Assembly (NCBI GenBank): GCA_903883645.1
Contig: CAISBR010000014.1
Span: 1 to 64,000 of the forward strand
From: an uncultured Myxococcales bacterium
GTDB lineage: Bacteria; Myxococcota_A; UBA9042
Direction of reading: 5' to 3'
Length of the DNA: 64,000 nucleotides
Of this stretch, positions 44,994 through 54,527 are shown one piece after another. The number at the start of each line of letters is the position of its first letter. Positions within the stretch are counted from its first letter, which is position 1. The translations under genes and the position numbers were made by a program. The notes under the pieces were generated by a model. It was not told where the DNA came from. It made no database searches and saw only the letters and a program-made list of their open reading frames with translations.

Positions 44994-45437
44994 ATGAATC
45001 GACAGCTGATCCTAGCCGCCGCGCTCGCCTTGCAGACCTTGGCGTGTGCGCCACAGCCGCCCCCCGAGCCGGGCGAGTCAGCCAACTTGGCCAAGGCCAA
45101 AGCCCTGGTCGAGGCCAGCGCCAAGGATTTTGAAGCGGCGGCTACCGATCTGCCGGCTGCGGGGGCAAACCCGGATCAAGCACGGGCCGTGGGAGTGCGA
45201 CTTCGCAAGCAATTTGAGGCCCGCCGCAGCGAAGGCGAAGCGCTGCAGAAGCTGCTGAGCGACGACGAGAAGCGCAAGTTGCAAGAATTTGGCCTCAAGC
45301 GCCTCGTGCCCGCGGTGAGCAAGCTAGAAGAGAAACTGGGGACCGCCCATGCCGCCGGCCAGCCCGCAGTAGCGCCCGCGCAACCGGCGACTGCGACTGC
45401 CGCGCCCGCTGCCGCGACGCCCGCCGCAGCACATTGA
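44994..45437 (+). CDS. Small lipoprotein with Ala/Pro tail
   Basis: The 147-residue product has a short signal peptide (LILAAALALQTLACA; lipobox TLAC), a predicted helical middle rich in Ala, Lys and Glu, and an Ala/Pro/Thr tail. The ATG at 44994 has GAGGAAACGC at a good distance; an overlapping ATG at 44979 is five residues longer. It belongs with the preceding lipoprotein. No family is recognised. Confidence 0.8.
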   Translation: MNRQLILAAALALQTLACAPQPPPEPGESANLAKAKALVEASAKDFEAAATDLPAAGANPDQARAVGVRLRKQFEARRSEGEALQKLLSDDEKRKLQEFGLKRLVPAVSKLEEKLGTAHAAGQPAVAPAQPATATAAPAAATPAAAH

Positions 45438-45505
45438 CCGGCCGGCGAGCGCCGTGCTATCGAATCGACCCACGCCGCGGCTAGGGCCGCCCGCAGAGGA
45501 ACAGC

Positions 45506-46213
45506 ATGAACAAGGTCTTTGCCAACGCCGACGCCGCACTGTTCGATTTTGCCGACGGGGTCAGCATGATGGCGTCGGGTTTTGGCCTCAGCGGCAATCC
45601 CGAGAACCTGATCACGGCGATCAATAGCAAGGGGTACAAAGACTTAACCGTAATCTCGAACAATTGCGGCACTACCGATCGCGGTCTGGGCGTGCTGCTC
45701 AAGGCACGGCAAGTCAAGAAGATGATCGGCAGCTATGTGGGCGAGAACAAAGAGCTTGAGCGGCAGTTCTTGGCGGGCGAGCTCGACCTCGAGCTGTGCC
45801 CACAGGGGACACTGGCCGAGCGAATTCGCGCGGGTGGCGCCGGCATTCCAGCGTTCTACACACCCACGGGCTATGGCACGCAAGTAGCTGACGGTAAAGA
45901 GACACGCCTGTTTGGCGACCGGTACTTTGTGCTCGAGACTGCCCTGCGGGCCGACTTCGCTTTCATCAAGGCCTGGAAGGGCGATCGCTGGGGCAACCTG
46001 GTATTCCGCAAGACGGCGCGCAATTTTGGGCCGGCGATGGCCACGGCGGCCAAAGTGGTGATCGCTGAGGTCGAAGAGCTGGTCGAAGTGGGACAGCTCG
46101 ATCCTGACCAGATTCACACACCGTCGATCTATGTGCACCGCATCTTTCAGGGCACCAACTACGTCAAACCCATTGAGCAGCGCACGGTTCGGCCGCGGGG
46201 CACGGTTGGCTAG
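45506..46213 (+). CDS. 3-oxoacid CoA-transferase, subunit A, without subunit B
   Basis: The 235-residue product has the A-subunit pattern: SGFGLSGNPENLI near the start, TVISNNCGTTDRGLGVL, and the typical GIPAFYTPTGYGTQVADGKETRLF. The active-site glutamate that forms the CoA thioester lies in the B subunit, and no B gene is seen. The next gene, overlapping by 8 bp, is an amidohydrolase lipoprotein. The B subunit may be elsewhere in the genome, or this protein has another role. AGAGG precedes the ATG. Confidence 0.92.
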   Translation: MNKVFANADAALFDFADGVSMMASGFGLSGNPENLITAINSKGYKDLTVISNNCGTTDRGLGVLLKARQVKKMIGSYVGENKELERQFLAGELDLELCPQGTLAERIRAGGAGIPAFYTPTGYGTQVADGKETRLFGDRYFVLETALRADFAFIKAWKGDRWGNLVFRKTARNFGPAMATAAKVVIAEVEELVEVGQLDPDQIHTPSIYVHRIFQGTNYVKPIEQRTVRPRGTVG

Positions 46214-47489
46214 CCTCTGGCGCGCGGCCCTCTTTGGGCTCACGGTGTTCGCGATCATGGCGAGCTGCCGCCGCGAACCTGTAGCCGCGCCCGTGGTGGT
46301 GCAGCCGTACAAGCGCCCGCCGATCATCGACTTTCATAGCCACCTCAGCTTGGATGGCCTCGACCGCATCCGCACGATCATGGCCGACTCGGGTATCGAG
46401 CGGATGATCAACCTGTCGGGGGGCTCGGGGCGGCGCGGACCGGAGCAATGGCAGGCGGCGCAAGAGCTCTCGCGGTTGCTCGGCGGCAAAATCAGCAACT
46501 TCGCCATTCCCAACTGGCGAGGACTGGGCGAGACGGGCTGGGGCGATCGCGAGGCCGCGGCGTTGGAAATGGCAGTCAAAGACTATGGTTTTCAGGGTTT
46601 AAAGATCCCAAAGGGCCTTGGTCTAGGCTATGCCGACGAGCGCGATCAGCTAGTAGCGCCCGACGATCCGCGCCTGAATCTGCTGTGGGACAAGGCTGGC
46701 GAGCTAGGGATTCCGGTGTCGATCCATGTAGCCGATCCGCGGGCGTTTTGGTGGCCGCTGAGCGAAAAGAACGAGCGGTGGGACGAACTGGGTGTGCACC
46801 CGTACTGGGCGTATGGCCCCATCCATCCTCAGCTTTTGGCCACTTTTGCGCCGCAAGTGCAAGAGATGGTGATGCAGCGGCCCACGGTGGCGAGTTGGGC
46901 GACCCTGCTGCAGCAGAGCGAGAATCTGTTCCGCCATCACCCCAAGACCACCTTTGTGGCCGTGCATTTTGGCAACTGTGGCGAGGACTTGAACTACGTG
47001 AGCGGCGTGCTCGAGCGCAACCCCAATGTGTACATCGACATGGCGGCGCGGGTGGGCGAGTTTGGCCGCCATCCGCCCGACAAAGTGCGCGCCTTCTTTG
47101 TAAGGTGGCAAGATCGCATCGTGTTTGGTACCGATATCGGGATTGGGTCCGACGGGCTGATGCTCGGCAGCAATGGCGCCGAAGAGCCGACGATGAAAGA
47201 TGTTAAACCCTTCTATGACGCGCACTTCCGTTATCTCGAGACCGAGCAGAAGGCCATCGCGCACCCGTCGCCCATTCAGGGGCGCTGGACGGTCGATGCC
47301 GCGGGGCTGCCCGGCGAAGTGCTCGACAAGCTGTATCGCAAGAACGCGGAAAAGCTGCTAAATCGTCAGTTGTTGCTGGCTGAGGCGGCGGGGCGTAAGC
47401 CGGCTTCGCTGACCGTGCCTCTGCCCCTGGCCGACGATCGCTTGCCGGCATGGGCGCTGTCAGGAGCTGCGACGCCCATCACTAACTAG
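46206..47489 (+). CDS. Amidohydrolase-family lipoprotein
   Basis: The 427-residue product has a lipoprotein signal (LFGLTVFAIMASC). The mature protein holds IIDFHSHLSLD as the HxH metal pair, VSIHVADP, FVAVHFGNCGEDL and VFGTDIGIGSDG (metal Asp), the set of the Amidohydro_2 family. Those enzymes hydrolyse or decarboxylate small cyclic substrates, here outside the cytoplasm, which is unusual. The start is TTG at 46206, overlapping the previous stop by 8 bp; no upstream in-frame start gives a signal peptide as good. Confidence 0.84.
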   Translation: MASLWRAALFGLTVFAIMASCRREPVAAPVVVQPYKRPPIIDFHSHLSLDGLDRIRTIMADSGIERMINLSGGSGRRGPEQWQAAQELSRLLGGKISNFAIPNWRGLGETGWGDREAAALEMAVKDYGFQGLKIPKGLGLGYADERDQLVAPDDPRLNLLWDKAGELGIPVSIHVADPRAFWWPLSEKNERWDELGVHPYWAYGPIHPQLLATFAPQVQEMVMQRPTVASWATLLQQSENLFRHHPKTTFVAVHFGNCGEDLNYVSGVLERNPNVYIDMAARVGEFGRHPPDKVRAFFVRWQDRIVFGTDIGIGSDGLMLGSNGAEEPTMKDVKPFYDAHFRYLETEQKAIAHPSPIQGRWTVDAAGLPGEVLDKLYRKNAEKLLNRQLLLAEAAGRKPASLTVPLPLADDRLPAWALSGAATPITN

Positions 47490-48452
47490 TTAGTGCTGCT
47501 GAGACAAAGGCTTACGTTGCGCAGGGCCGAAACAGAGCGCGCCCATTCCCACACCAAACCACAGCGTCGCAAAACGAATAAGCAGGGTCGCCAGGGTCGC
47601 GCGCGGCACATCGAGCTGCAGGCCCAGGTCGGGCTGCAAAAGTAGCGCCACCATCACGGCTTCGGTCGAGCCCACGCCGCCCGGCAGCATCGACACCGCG
47701 CCAAACAGGGTGGCCATCGCGTACACCACAATCGCTGAGCCCAAGCCGGCTTGCGCCCCCAGCCCGTCAAGAAGCACGCGAAAGGCGATCGCCTCGAGCA
47801 GCCACGCCAGCGCCGCCAGCGCCACCCCGATCAGCAGCCGCTTGGGCTGGCAGAGCTGCAGCAAGATGGCATGTATCCGCCCGATAGTACTCTTGATTTG
47901 CTCGCCCTTGGGGAGTTTGTGTAGGGCCGGCCCCAACCTGACCAGAGTCGCTGGCACCAACCGCGGGTGCGCCACGGCCAGCAAGAAGGCCAGACACAAA
48001 GCCACAACTATCCAGAATAACTGACGATGAGCACCTGTCTCGGCGACACCCACCGCCGCGATCGCGAGCAGGCCGACCACATCCGTAAACCGCTCAGCGA
48101 CGACGGAGCTGGCCACATCGGTCACCGAAGCGCCGCGCCGCCGCTGCAGCAGCCAACCCTTGACCACCTCGCCCATCTTGCCCGGCGTCACCGTGAACAA
48201 GAAACCGGCGGTAAACACGAGCGCGGCCTCGCTCCAGCTGACGAGCACGCCCAAGGCGGACAGATAGTAGCGAAATCGCACGGTCCGCAAGGCGTAATTG
48301 CCCAGAACAAGTGCCGCCGCCGGCGCCAGACGCCACCACGGGTAGTCGCTCGCCGCCGCGCGCAGCTTGCCCACATCAGCAAAAAGGCTTGCCCCGAGGA
48401 GCACGGCCAGGGCCAGGGCCAGGGCGATGGCAACGGCCCGCAGTGGCTTCAT
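47490..48452 (-). CDS. Flippase-like membrane protein (LPG synthase TM domain)
   Basis: The 320-residue product has eight or so membrane helices with the family markers TVTPGKMGEVVKGWLL and SMLPGGVGSTEAVMVALL. This group (MprF transmembrane part, UPF0104, AglD) is tied to the movement of lipid-linked charged or glycan lipids. No soluble synthase domain is attached. The ATG overlaps the stop of the preceding lipoprotein gene (ATGA), so the two are coupled. Confidence 0.88.
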   Translation of the reverse strand: MKPLRAVAIALALALAVLLGASLFADVGKLRAAASDYPWWRLAPAAALVLGNYALRTVRFRYYLSALGVLVSWSEAALVFTAGFLFTVTPGKMGEVVKGWLLQRRRGASVTDVASSVVAERFTDVVGLLAIAAVGVAETGAHRQLFWIVVALCLAFLLAVAHPRLVPATLVRLGPALHKLPKGEQIKSTIGRIHAILLQLCQPKRLLIGVALAALAWLLEAIAFRVLLDGLGAQAGLGSAIVVYAMATLFGAVSMLPGGVGSTEAVMVALLLQPDLGLQLDVPRATLATLLIRFATLWFGVGMGALCFGPAQRKPLSQQH

Positions 48453-49159
48453 GCGCCAGTCGCTGTGGCAGCGGGGGCGGGGCCGGCATCGGTGGGTGTT
48501 GCGCCCGCGGGCGTGGCAACCGCAGGCAGGCTCACGAGAAGTTGCCGCACACGCTGCAGCTCAAACGCCAGGCGCCCGCGCGGCCAGTCGCCAGGGCCGT
48601 CAAAGGTGGGATGCTGTTCGACTAACACGGCGAGGTCGCGCGCCAGATCCGCAATAATGCCGCGCTCCAAGCTACCCGCCGCCAAGCGCTTGCCGTCGTC
48701 TTGCAGCAACACGTAGCGCAGAAAGGCCCGACAGAACACCGTCTCGGGGGCGTCTGGGCTGGCCGCCTGCAGAGCATCGACCAGCGCGCGAATCGCCTCG
48801 AACCGCTCGCTCAGATTGGCACCTCGCACGGTGCGGTATACCGCCAGCGCGACCACTCGCCGGGCCTTGGCGTCGGACTGCAGGCGGGCCTTAGGCAGCT
48901 CTTTCGCCGTCTGCACAAGCACTTGCAGGCCTTCAACTTCCGCGCCGGTCAATGAGTAGGCATCGATAAGGCGACCCATCGCCGCCTCGTCGGCCAAGTC
49001 GGTCGCCGCCAGCGCCAGTACCGGCGCGGACTGGGCCGCAGGCACCCATGCGGTTGCAGGTTCGGGTTGATGGCGACAGCCCGCTGCAAACCCGGTCAGC
49101 AGCACAGAGAAAGCGGCGAGACTTTGCAAGTTCTTGCGCCGAGTTGCATACAGGTGCAC
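48449..49159 (-). CDS. Lipoprotein of unknown function
   Basis: The 236-residue product has a signal peptide with basic start and lipobox (TGFAAGC). The mature part is Ala/Leu-rich and helical (ARRVVALAVYRTVRGANLSERFEAIRALV), with an Ala/Thr/Pro tail. The start is GTG at 49159, which gives the complete signal peptide. It is coupled to the flippase-like gene and may help it from the periplasmic side. The family is not recognised. Confidence 0.76.
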   Translation of the reverse strand: MHLYATRRKNLQSLAAFSVLLTGFAAGCRHQPEPATAWVPAAQSAPVLALAATDLADEAAMGRLIDAYSLTGAEVEGLQVLVQTAKELPKARLQSDAKARRVVALAVYRTVRGANLSERFEAIRALVDALQAASPDAPETVFCRAFLRYVLLQDDGKRLAAGSLERGIIADLARDLAVLVEQHPTFDGPGDWPRGRLAFELQRVRQLLVSLPAVATPAGATPTDAGPAPAATATGA

Positions 49160-49248
49160 AGCATCGATCCTGGCGGCGCCAATCGCCTAGCGCCCAAAGG
49201 ACGGCATGGTGCCAAAACCACGGGCGCTTGGCCACAGCCTCGCGGTGA

Positions 49249-49767
49249 TTAGGGCAGCGGCACAAGGCCTTGCGCGGTAGACATCGCGCGCGCCAAGTCA
49301 GCTGCAGTGCGCCCATGCGGGTCGAGCAGGTCGGGCGCCACCTCGGCCAGCGGCAAGACCACAAAGGGGCGCAAGTGCCAACGCGGATGCGGCAATTGCA
49401 GAGGCGCCGCGATCAACTCGACGCCGTCGACGGCGATCAAGTCGAGGTCGAGCGGTCGCGACCCGTGGAACCCTTCGCGCGGCCGGTCGCGGCCAAAGGC
49501 GCTCTCGATGGCGTGCAAGTCCGCGAGCCCCTGCTGCGGGTCGCGCGGGCTGTAGCCGACGCCCACGGCATTGACGAACAGGGGGCCACTCGCCTGCTCC
49601 GCCGGCGCGGTGTGATGTAGCGCGCTCAACTGCGGCGCATCCAAGTCCAGGGCAGCCACACAGGCCTGCCACGCCAGGTCGAGCGCCGCAGACGGGTCCG
49701 CAACGTTGCTGCCAAGCGCAATTATCCATCGCCGGGGCCGAGTCGCGTGGGGTTCGCTGACCGTCAT
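49249..49767 (-). CDS. folK: 2-amino-4-hydroxy-6-hydroxymethyldihydropteridine pyrophosphokinase
   Basis: The 172-residue product has the HPPK features: IIALGSNVADPSAALDLA near the start, FGRDRP and HGSRPLDLDLIAVDG (catalytic loop), LPHPRWHLRPFVVLPLAEVAPD. It transfers pyrophosphate from ATP to the pterin in folate synthesis. The start at 49767 was chosen; the longer frame upstream is not conserved. It lies alone between the lipoprotein gene and the divergent DsbA-like gene. Confidence 0.94.
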   Translation of the reverse strand: MTVSEPHATRPRRWIIALGSNVADPSAALDLAWQACVAALDLDAPQLSALHHTAPAEQASGPLFVNAVGVGYSPRDPQQGLADLHAIESAFGRDRPREGFHGSRPLDLDLIAVDGVELIAAPLQLPHPRWHLRPFVVLPLAEVAPDLLDPHGRTAADLARAMSTAQGLVPLP

Positions 49768-49908
49768 CGTGTGTCCTTGCCTGGGCCGCTGGGGCGCGTG
49801 CGATGCCTGCGACCGCTTGCCAGTTTTCGGCCTCGCCCGCATGCTACTGCGGCGCAGCCGCTGCGCCAAAGCACGGCCCGCCGATCTAACGTGTTGCGAG
49901 GAAATCTG

Positions 49909-50973
49909 ATGAAATTGCTCCGCTCCGCTGCGACGCTGGCCTTGGCCCTGCTGGCCCTGACATCGCCCGCCTGCAAGCACGCCGACTCGACCAAGACGGC
50001 CACGCCAAGTGCTGAAGTCGGCGCCGAAATTCCGCCCGCGGCGGAGGCCACTGCCGTGGTTGCGCCAGCAGCGGCCCAACCCGAACTGCCGGCCTCGGTC
50101 GAAGCCAAAGATCTCGACGCTGCCGAGCGCAAGGTGCTGATCGAAATCTTGACCGAGCAGTTCGACCCGTGCGGCAAGTCGCGCACGTTCATGGATGCCC
50201 TGCGTGCCGGCGACTGCGCCATCGCGCCCAAGTTGGCCACCAAGATCATCGAGGGGCTGCGCGCCGGCGAAGGCAAGAAGCAGATCTTGACCAGCTTGCT
50301 CAAGGAAATCGAGCGGGTCAATACCGTGGTGCAGCTCGACGTCAGCAAGGCGCCGCTACTCGGAGCTGCCGACGCCAAGGTGCAAGTGGTCGAGTTCAGC
50401 GACTTTGAGTGCCCGTTTTGCCGCCGCGCCGTTGACCCCATCGAAAAGATGCAGAAGCACTACGGCTTCGCTCTTTATTTCAAGTTCTTTCCGCTGCGCC
50501 ACTCGCACCCCAATGCCGAAGGCGCAGCGCGCGCCGCCTGGGCAGCCCACCAGCAGGGCAAGTTCTGGCCGATGCACGACACCTTGTTCGCCAATCAGCA
50601 CGCGCTCGACTACAACTCGGTGCTGAAGTACGCGGCCAAAGTAGGCGTGGATCTTAAGAAGTTCGAGGCGGATCTGCACAGCGACCCGGCCGGTGCAGGC
50701 GTAGCGGCCGACGAAAAGGCCGGCGATGCGGCGGGAGTCGATGGCACGCCAACGTTCTTTGTAAACGGCCACAAGGCGGAGACCATGGCCCAAGTCGAAG
50801 ATATGGTGCGCGAGGCGCTCAAGGCCGCTGGCCAGCCTGTGCCTGCTCCGCTAACCCGCGAAGACCTGGGCGAAGCTGCCGCCCCTGCTGCGGATGTCAG
50901 CGCGGCCGCAGCACCCGCCAAAGCCGCTGAACCCGCTGTGGCGGCGCCGCCCGCCGGAGCTCCCGCGAAATGA
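49909..50973 (+). CDS. DsbA-family thioredoxin-like lipoprotein
   Basis: The 354-residue product has a lipobox (LTSPAC), an Ala/Pro-rich spacer, a helical region (about 60-140), then a DsbA-like domain with the active site EFSDFECPFCRRA and the cis-Pro segment GVDGTPTFFVNG. It should introduce or rearrange disulfides in the periplasm, relevant to the many Cys-rich exported proteins in this window. An Ala/Pro tail ends the chain. GAGGA precedes the ATG at 49909. It overlaps gmk by the ATGA. Confidence 0.92.
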   Translation: MKLLRSAATLALALLALTSPACKHADSTKTATPSAEVGAEIPPAAEATAVVAPAAAQPELPASVEAKDLDAAERKVLIEILTEQFDPCGKSRTFMDALRAGDCAIAPKLATKIIEGLRAGEGKKQILTSLLKEIERVNTVVQLDVSKAPLLGAADAKVQVVEFSDFECPFCRRAVDPIEKMQKHYGFALYFKFFPLRHSHPNAEGAARAAWAAHQQGKFWPMHDTLFANQHALDYNSVLKYAAKVGVDLKKFEADLHSDPAGAGVAADEKAGDAAGVDGTPTFFVNGHKAETMAQVEDMVREALKAAGQPVPAPLTREDLGEAAAPAADVSAAAAPAKAAEPAVAAPPAGAPAK

Positions 50974-51632
50974 GCGGACGGCTTGTCGTTTTGGTCGGCC
51001 CGGCCGGCGCCGGCAAGACCACGCTGGCCCACCGCGTGATCGACTTGGCTCCCAGCCGCCGCGGTTTCTCGGTCAGCCACACCACCCGGCCCATCCGCGC
51101 CACCGAGCACGACGGCGTCGACTACTGGTTCGTAGACCGGCCACACTTCGAAAGTCTTCGCGATCACAACGGTTTTGCCGAGTGGGCCGAAGTGCACGGC
51201 AATTACTACGGCACCTCGCGGGCCGAGATCGAGCGCCTGACGAGCGCCGGTCGCGATGTGTTTTTTGATGTCGACATCGTGGGCGCTCACAACCTATGGC
51301 GACAATACCCCGAAAGTATTCGCCTTATTTTTGTACTGCCGCCCTCGTGGCAAGTGCTGGTGCAGCGCCTGATCAACCGTGGCACCGAGACCGACGCCAG
51401 TCTGCACCGGCGGTTGCGAACGGCACGCCGCGAGTTGCAAGCCCTGCTCGAGTCGCCAGCCCCGTGGACGGTGGTACACAACGATGACCTGCCCCGCGCG
51501 ACCGCTGACCTGGAGCGGGCGGTTTGCGAGCCGCTGCAACCCACGGCCATCGAACACCATCCGGGCCTGCGGGGGTTCTTGCGCGAAGCGATGTCCGATC
51601 CCCGCGCGGACGACGATCATTCAGGCCAGTAG
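50970..51632 (+). CDS. gmk: Guanylate kinase
   Basis: The 220-residue product has the P-loop VGPAGAGKTT, SVSHTTRPIRATEHDGVDYWF, and the GMP-binding HGNYYGTSRAEIE with FFDVDIVGA. It makes GDP from GMP and ATP. The C-terminus is about 20 residues longer than in E. coli. Its ATG overlaps the stop of the DsbA-like gene (ATGA), an unusual pairing of cytoplasmic and envelope genes. Confidence 0.95.
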   Translation: MSGRLVVLVGPAGAGKTTLAHRVIDLAPSRRGFSVSHTTRPIRATEHDGVDYWFVDRPHFESLRDHNGFAEWAEVHGNYYGTSRAEIERLTSAGRDVFFDVDIVGAHNLWRQYPESIRLIFVLPPSWQVLVQRLINRGTETDASLHRRLRTARRELQALLESPAPWTVVHNDDLPRATADLERAVCEPLQPTAIEHHPGLRGFLREAMSDPRADDDHSGQ

Positions 51633-51659
51633 CCGGATACCCAAGCGTTTTCGCAAAGT

Positions 51660-51689
51660 TTCGACCCCTTTTCACACAATCTTTATGTT
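51660..51689 (+). promoter_or_regulatory. Possible promoter of gltX
   Basis: TTCGAC (51660-51665), an 18-base spacer and TATGTT (51684-51689). An AT-richer patch in a GC-rich area lies between gmk and gltX. Start of transcription near 51696 would leave a leader of about 50 bases. The -35 is poor. Confidence 0.35.
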
Positions 51690-51747
51690 GGCTTGACCAC
51701 GCTGCACCGCGCGGGCACGCTAACGCGCTCGTTGCCAAGGACTCGCC

Positions 51748-53358
51748 ATGCCCATCGCCGTACCCAAGCACCCTGTTCGCGTTCGCATCGCCCCAAGCCC
51801 AACCGGCGATCCGCACGTGGGCACCGCCTATATTGGCTTGTTCAACGCCGCCTTCGCCCGCAGCCACGGCGGCCACTTCGTTCTGCGGATCGAAGACACC
51901 GACCAGAAGCGCTCGACCCGCCAAAGCGAAGACGCGATCTACCGCAGCCTGCGCTGGATCGGCCTGCAGTGGGACGAAGGCCCCGATGTCGGCGGCGCGT
52001 ACGGCCCGTATCGCCAGAGCGAACGCAGCGAAATCTACCGCAAACACTGCGACTTGCTGCTCAGCAACAACACCGCCTACCGCTGCTTTTGCACCGCTGA
52101 ACGCTTGGACCGAGTCCGCGCCGAGCAGCGCCAGCGCAAAGAGACCGCCCGCTACGACGGGTTTTGCCGAACGCTAAGCCGCGAGGACTCCGATCAGCGC
52201 GCCGACGCGGGTCAAGCGCACGTAATTCGCCTGCTAATGCCGCAACATGGCACCACTATAGTGCCCGATGCCCTGCGCGGCGGGGTTGAGATCGACAACA
52301 GCCAAATCGACGATCAGGTGCTGCTCAAGACCGACGGCCTGCCCACCTACCACCTCGCCAATGTGGTCGACGATCACCTGATGGAGATCACCCACGTGAT
52401 CCGCGCCGAGGAGTGGATCAACAGCACGCCCAAGCACTTGCACCTGTACGCGGCCTTTGGCTGGACGCCGCCGGTGTTCGTGCACATGCCGCTGCTGCGC
52501 AATGCTGACAAGTCCAAGATCAGCAAACGCAAGAATCCGACAAGTCTCGAATTCTACCAGCGCAGCGGCATCATGCCCGAGGCGATGCTCAACTTCTTGT
52601 CACTCATGGGTTATTCGCGCAAAGACGCCGCAGGCAACGACATCGAGCAGTTCTCGTTCGCCGATCTGGTGAGCGACCTGGATCTGACGCGCATTTCACT
52701 GGGCGGGCCGGTGTTCGATCTCGAAAAACTGAAGTGGCTCAATGGCATGTACCTGCGCGCCCTTAGCCCAGGCCAGGTCGCCGAGCGCACTTTCGCTTGG
52801 TACCAAGAAGACGGTCGCCACGCTACGGTGGGCCAGCTGGTGCAAGAGCGGGTGACGGATTTTGGCAGTTTTGCCCACCACGCCCTGCCCTTTTATGCCG
52901 GTGTGCCCGAGTACGGCCTGAACGCGCGCTATCTGCTCGTGGGCGCGGCCAGCAAGAAGAAGACGGCGGTCAAGCTCAATCGCCAGCAAAGTGCCACGCT
53001 TTTCGAAGATTTGATTGCCCGCTTCGAGGCTTTGACCGAGTGGTCGATTCCGCTAGTCGAGGCCTGTGTGCGCGATGTTTGCCACAGCTGCGGCGATCAG
53101 ACGGGCGCCAACCTGGGCGACGCCATGATGGCGATTCGGGTCGGCACGTGCGGTCGACCAGCCTCGCCGCCGCTTTTTGAGTCGATTACCGCGATTGGCC
53201 GGGCCGTGGTCCTGGTGCGACTGCGGCAAGTCTGTACCATGCTCGGAGATCCGCGCCTGCTGGCCGAGGCAATCGCCACCGCTAGCCAAGAACTCGAGGC
53301 CGCAAAGCAAGCATTGGCCCAAGCCGACGCTGCACCAACTGCGGCCCAATCCAAGTAA
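51748..53358 (+). CDS. gltX: Glutamyl-tRNA synthetase
   Basis: The 536-residue product has the class I signature [18 protein letters not shown] (HVGT in place of HIGH) and the KMSKS-like [45 protein letters not shown] is also typical. It charges tRNA(Glu), and perhaps tRNA(Gln). It is longer than most (470-500 residues), with an Ala/Gln-rich C-terminal extension. The ATG lies at 51748. Confidence 0.96.
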   Translation: MPIAVPKHPVRVRIAPSPTGDPHVGTAYIGLFNAAFARSHGGHFVLRIEDTDQKRSTRQSEDAIYRSLRWIGLQWDEGPDVGGAYGPYRQSERSEIYRKHCDLLLSNNTAYRCFCTAERLDRVRAEQRQRKETARYDGFCRTLSREDSDQRADAGQAHVIRLLMPQHGTTIVPDALRGGVEIDNSQIDDQVLLKTDGLPTYHLANVVDDHLMEITHVIRAEEWINSTPKHLHLYAAFGWTPPVFVHMPLLRNADKSKISKRKNPTSLEFYQRSGIMPEAMLNFLSLMGYSRKDAAGNDIEQFSFADLVSDLDLTRISLGGPVFDLEKLKWLNGMYLRALSPGQVAERTFAWYQEDGRHATVGQLVQERVTDFGSFAHHALPFYAGVPEYGLNARYLLVGAASKKKTAVKLNRQQSATLFEDLIARFEALTEWSIPLVEACVRDVCHSCGDQTGANLGDAMMAIRVGTCGRPASPPLFESITAIGRAVVLVRLRQVCTMLGDPRLLAEAIATASQELEAAKQALAQADAAPTAAQSK

Positions 53359-53372
53359 GTGAGGAGGTTCGG

Positions 53373-54500
53373 ATGAGTGCTGCTGCGGTAGATTCCGCCA
53401 TCGCCACCGCCCAGAGCTGGCTCGCGTCGGGCAAGGCGCCACCCCACCGCGCCGCCGAGGTTGCGCGCGCCTTGGCACTGCAAGGTCACCAGATCCCTTT
53501 AAATGCTGCAACTTTTCGCGATCTTGGCGCCGACATCGAGGCCGCCCTGCTGCACGATGCCAGCGAGCGCAACGACGTAGATCTGGCCGGCGGTCTGGCC
53601 GAATTCGCCACCGACAAGACGCTGGCCAAGCAGGCCAAAAAGCTGCTGTTCAAGCTGAAGCAAAAGGGTGTGCATGTTCCCGAGCGACCGCAGAATCGCG
53701 CCCCCGTCGACCTATCGGCCCGCCCAGCGCCGCTGCCGAGCCTAGCGAGCTCGATCGACGCCGCGGGTGGCCAGCTGCTGTTCTTGGGCGGCTGGCACCC
53801 TACCGACGGCCCGTGGTGCGTAATGGCGATGATCACCGACCGGGACGGGCTGCTCTCGGGCTACTACGTCGCAGGCACCTCGCGCACCCAACAAAAAGAG
53901 CTGATCGCCAAGTTGCGCCACCAAATCAATGGCTTTACTGTCGAGGTTCCCAGCGATTTCGTCGCCGGGCGCCTGCGCTGGGCCCTGGATCTGCGCGACA
54001 AGCACGACAAGATCTTCGAAGGCGATGTGGCCGAGGTGCGGCGCATTCTCGATGGGGTCGAGCCGCTTGAGGAAGTCGAATTCGCCTTGGACCCCGAAGA
54101 CGAAGCGCAGCTGGGTCAGCATCTCGAGGCGTCGGCCACCCTGTCAGCCGAAGGCTGCTTCCACGGCTGGTTCGATCCCGGCAAGCCTGAGCTCGACAAG
54201 CTGCAGTCCGCGATCGCCGACTTGGCCGGTAGCCACGCTGAGCGCTACGCCAAGGCCCTGCAACTCCGCACCGACGTTTGGGATCGCTGGCTAGGCCGGC
54301 AAGAGATTCCCCGCCTCGCCGGCCGCATGGAGCTCAACAGCTGGCTGCTGCATTGCGTGCAGAAGCCCACCGCTGCTCTGCAAGCCCTGGCCTGCGCTCG
54401 GGCACTGCGCACCGGCAGCCACTGGTCGACGGTCGCCGCGTTTAACCAGGTGGTCGAGAACTTAGCGCCACTCGGTACATGGCTGCCGCCGACAACCTAA
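53373..54500 (+). CDS. Conserved-looking protein of unknown function
   Basis: The 375-residue product has an N-terminal helical region (1-110; FATDKTLAKQAKKLLFKLKQKGVHVPE), a mixed middle (about 130-230; LLFLGGWHPTDGPWCVMAMITDRDGLLSGYYVAGT) and a helical C-terminus. There is no signal or membrane segment, so it is cytoplasmic. The Lys-rich LAKQAKKLLFKLKQKG segment may bind nucleic acid. A strong GAGGAGG ribosome binding site precedes the ATG. It sits 14 bp after gltX and 27 bp before the thiolase gene, so a translation or metabolism link is possible. I do not recognise a family. Confidence 0.8.
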   Translation: MSAAAVDSAIATAQSWLASGKAPPHRAAEVARALALQGHQIPLNAATFRDLGADIEAALLHDASERNDVDLAGGLAEFATDKTLAKQAKKLLFKLKQKGVHVPERPQNRAPVDLSARPAPLPSLASSIDAAGGQLLFLGGWHPTDGPWCVMAMITDRDGLLSGYYVAGTSRTQQKELIAKLRHQINGFTVEVPSDFVAGRLRWALDLRDKHDKIFEGDVAEVRRILDGVEPLEEVEFALDPEDEAQLGQHLEASATLSAEGCFHGWFDPGKPELDKLQSAIADLAGSHAERYAKALQLRTDVWDRWLGRQEIPRLAGRMELNSWLLHCVQKPTAALQALACARALRTGSHWSTVAAFNQVVENLAPLGTWLPPTT

Positions 54501-54527
54501 CTTCCGTTTCGAATTAAGGAGATTACT

